NCBI GenBank assembly: GCA_964370235.1
Contig: CAYJIL010000056.1
Location: 1-15,303 of the forward strand
Length of the DNA: 15,303 bases
Direction: 5' to 3'
Source: CAYJIL01 sp964370235
GTDB taxonomy: Bacteria; Bacteroidota; Bacteroidia; Bacteroidales; Rikenellaceae
Shown here: one piece after another, positions 13,373-15,303 of the stretch
How the letters are laid out: the number at the start of each line of letters is the position of its first letter
How positions within the stretch are numbered: position 1 is the first letter of the stretch
The notes under the pieces: generated by a model
Told to the model about the DNA's origin: nothing
Database searches by the model: none
Seen by the model: only the letters and a program-made list of their open reading frames with translations
Translations under genes and position numbers: made by a program

Positions 13373-14500
13373 ATGGGAAGTTTTAAATCTCCGCTTGGGT
13401 ATATTATAAATATAGTGCTATATGGGCTCACGCTCATAGCAGCAATAATGCTAGTAGTGGCACTGCTAGCGGGTCATGTGGCACCCGAGACAATGTGGTG
13501 GCCTGCCATAATTGGCCTTGGTGCACCCATAGTAATTGTGGTGAATGTGCTTATAATGCTATATTGGGTGCTTAGATGGAAGGCAATTGCGCTCGTTCCG
13601 CTAATTGTTTTAGTTGCAGGATTCTCTGGTGTTAGCAGATATATTTCGCCATCGCTCATGAAAGATTATCCACACAGCGGTAAGAATAGTTTTCGTGTTG
13701 CTACGTACAACGTGCGTGGTTTCGAAAGTTTTTCGACTCCCAAACGCTATGTTGTTAGCGAACCTGTGGTCGATAGCATTGCAGCATTCACAAAAAATAA
13801 CGAAATAGATATTTTTTGTATGCAAGAGTTTAGGGTGACTAGCAACGATGTTGCCGACCATATAGACACAGCATTTGGTAGGTTTAAATATAAGAGCATA
13901 AAATTTGTAGCAAGGCACAACGAATTGGGCACAGGATTAGCAATTTATAGCCGTTACCCAATAGTCGACAGCAAGATAATATCTAGCAACAAGAGGGTGA
14001 ATGGTGCAATGTATGCCGATATTGTGGTTAAAGGCGATACTATTCGTGTATTTAATAACCACCTACAAACAAGTAGCGTAGACATTGCCGACAGAGCTTT
14101 TGTTGCCGAAGTGCAGGTAGAAAACCTAGACAGCGCAGCAATAGATCAATCAAAAAACATAGTGCGCAAGCTAAGGGCAAACAACACAAGCAGACAGCAC
14201 CAAGTAGATTCTATTGCACCACTAATTGAGCAATCGCCCTATCCACAAATTGTATGTGGCGATTTTAACGATGTACCTAGTTCCTATGCCTACCAAAAGA
14301 TGCGAGGCGACCTACAAGATACATTCATCGAACGAGGAAAGGGCTATGGCTACACATTCAAGGAGTTTATGCAGATATTGAGAATTGATTATATCTTTGC
14401 ATCGGAGAAGATAGATGTTTTGACTTACAAAAGCCCAAACATAGAATATTCTGACCATAACCCCGTTATATCTTTGCTAGAGATAAAAAAAGAGGAGTAA
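13373..14500 (+). CDS. Membrane-anchored endonuclease/exonuclease/phosphatase (EEP) family protein
   Basis: A 375-residue protein with about three N-terminal membrane segments (about 10-34, 45-67, 70-90) followed by a complete EEP (DNase I/exonuclease III-like) domain from about 105. All the usual active-site positions are present: N113 in TYNVRGF, E152 in MQEF, H230 in NNHL, D297 and N299 in GDFND, D339 in RIDYIFAS, and D361/H362 in SDHNP. It should be an active metal-dependent phosphodiesterase or phosphatase. The family includes nucleases, lipid phosphatases and sphingomyelinases, and the sequence does not show which substrate this one uses. The catalytic side is probably periplasmic if three segments are used with a cytoplasmic N-terminus. 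It is the first gene of a pair with dapD, with an 18-bp gap, a common type of Bacteroidetes arrangement without an obvious functional link. Confidence 0.9.
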   Translation: MGSFKSPLGYIINIVLYGLTLIAAIMLVVALLAGHVAPETMWWPAIIGLGAPIVIVVNVLIMLYWVLRWKAIALVPLIVLVAGFSGVSRYISPSLMKDYPHSGKNSFRVATYNVRGFESFSTPKRYVVSEPVVDSIAAFTKNNEIDIFCMQEFRVTSNDVADHIDTAFGRFKYKSIKFVARHNELGTGLAIYSRYPIVDSKIISSNKRVNGAMYADIVVKGDTIRVFNNHLQTSSVDIADRAFVAEVQVENLDSAAIDQSKNIVRKLRANNTSRQHQVDSIAPLIEQSPYPQIVCGDFNDVPSSYAYQKMRGDLQDTFIERGKGYGYTFKEFMQILRIDYIFASEKIDVLTYKSPNIEYSDHNPVISLLEIKKEE

Positions 14501-14518
14501 AACTATAAACAAAATATT

Positions 14519-15303
14519 ATGAAAGAGTTACAAGCAAAAATTGAGCAACTATGGAATGACCGTAGCTTGCTAGAGACAGCCGAGGGCAAAGCAGCAGTAT
14601 GCGAGGCAATAGAGCTACTAGATAAAGGCAAACTTCGCACAGCCGAGCCTACTGAGAATGGCTGGCAAGTGAACGAGTGGGTAAAGAAGGCAGTACTTAT
14701 GTACTTCCCAATTTGTGACATGCAAACACTAGAGGCAGGCCCAATGGAATTTCACGACAAGATACCTTTGAAAAAAGGATACAAAGATATGGGTGTTAGA
14801 GTTGTACCACAGGCGGTTGCTCGCTATGGTGCATACCTTGCTCCGGGTGTAATTATGATGCCATCATACGTAAACATTGGCTCATATGTCGATGAGTTTA
14901 CAATGGTTGATACTTGGGCTACGGTAGGATCGTGTGCTCAGATTGGCAAGCACGTACACCTAAGCGGTGGTGTAGGTATTGGTGGTGTGCTAGAGCCACT
15001 ACAAGCATCTCCCGTAATTGTTGAGGATGGCTGTTTTATCGGCTCACGCTGCATCGTGGTAGAGGGCGCACACATTGGCAAAGAGGCTGTTCTTGGCGCA
15101 GGTGTTACCATTACTGGTTCAACAAAAATTATTGACGTTACTGGTGACGAGCCTAAGGAGTACAAGGGCTATGTTCCTGAGCGTAGTGTTGTAATTCCGG
15201 GTACATATAACAAGGAGTTTGCAGCAGGAACTTATGGCGTACCATGTGCTATTATTATTGGCAAGCGCAAAGAGTCTACCGACCTTAAAACATCGCTTAA
15301 CGA
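14519..15303 (+). CDS. dapD: 2,3,4,5-tetrahydropyridine-2,6-dicarboxylate N-succinyltransferase, 3' end cut by window edge
   Basis: DapD transfers a succinyl group from succinyl-CoA to tetrahydrodipicolinate in the succinylase branch of the DAP/lysine pathway, supplying lysine and peptidoglycan. I translated 261 codons from the ATG at 14519 to the edge with no stop; full-length relatives have about 270-280, so only the C-terminal few residues are missing. An alpha-helical N-terminal domain (about 1-95) leads into a left-handed beta-helix of hexapeptide repeats. Highly conserved segments include MPSYVNIGSYVDE (114-126), MVDTWATVGSCAQIG (129-143) and GVGIGGVLEPLQ (151-162). It lies 18 bp after the EEP gene with no room for a strong promoter of its own. 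Of 17 leucines, 8 use CTA and none CTG or CTC. Confidence 0.96.
   Translation, partial: MKELQAKIEQLWNDRSLLETAEGKAAVCEAIELLDKGKLRTAEPTENGWQVNEWVKKAVLMYFPICDMQTLEAGPMEFHDKIPLKKGYKDMGVRVVPQAVARYGAYLAPGVIMMPSYVNIGSYVDEFTMVDTWATVGSCAQIGKHVHLSGGVGIGGVLEPLQASPVIVEDGCFIGSRCIVVEGAHIGKEAVLGAGVTITGSTKIIDVTGDEPKEYKGYVPERSVVIPGTYNKEFAAGTYGVPCAIIIGKRKESTDLKTSLN

Noticed and set aside
1..15303. CRISPR array, insertion sequence, prophage or defence island
   Set aside because: I saw no spaced direct repeats, transposase, integrase, terminal repeats or known defence gene. The two tRNA genes have no integrase or duplicated 3' end next to them.

Overview
The window reads as a chromosomal segment of a Bacteroidetes bacterium, probably order Bacteroidales. 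The clues are an outer-membrane receptor with a carboxypeptidase-regulatory-like N-terminus, a LytS/LytTR two-component pair, a GH115 glucuronidase, weak or absent Shine-Dalgarno sequences, and several promoters of the Bacteroidetes form TTTG-N20-TAnnTTTG. Genes are densely packed and intact. I see no mobile element, CRISPR array or broken gene. CTA leucine codons and the tetranucleotide CTAG are unusually common.

Layout. 1-951 (minus): a calcium/sodium antiporter of the CaCA family, cut by the window edge just before its C-terminus. 971-1146: tRNA-Gln with its own promoter and an intrinsic terminator that sits directly in front of the antiporter. 1180-5845 (minus): a three-gene operon of outer-membrane beta-barrel receptor, membrane histidine kinase and LytTR response regulator. 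5972-9984 (minus): a four-gene operon of dtd, a MazG-like pyrophosphohydrolase, a SUI1/YciH protein, and a 956-residue envelope protein that joins an HExxH metallopeptidase-like domain, a propeller-like middle and a predicted C-terminal barrel. A 12-bp hairpin ends this operon, and its T-tract contains the -7 box of the receptor operon.

10067-10251 (plus): a tRNA with anticodon CAT, a consensus promoter and an 18-bp hairpin terminator. 10281-13058 (minus): a secreted GH115 alpha-glucuronidase standing alone, with no neighbouring SusC/SusD pair or xylanase. 13059-13372: a divergent promoter region. 13373-15303 (plus): a membrane-anchored endonuclease/exonuclease/phosphatase-family protein followed by dapD (lysine and peptidoglycan precursor synthesis), which runs off the right edge.

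Most genes are housekeeping. The two places most likely to hold undescribed biology are the receptor-kinase-regulator operon, which looks like a self-contained envelope signalling unit, and the metallopeptidase-propeller-barrel protein made from the same transcript as three small cytoplasmic quality-control genes. Both ideas are inferences from domain order and gene order.
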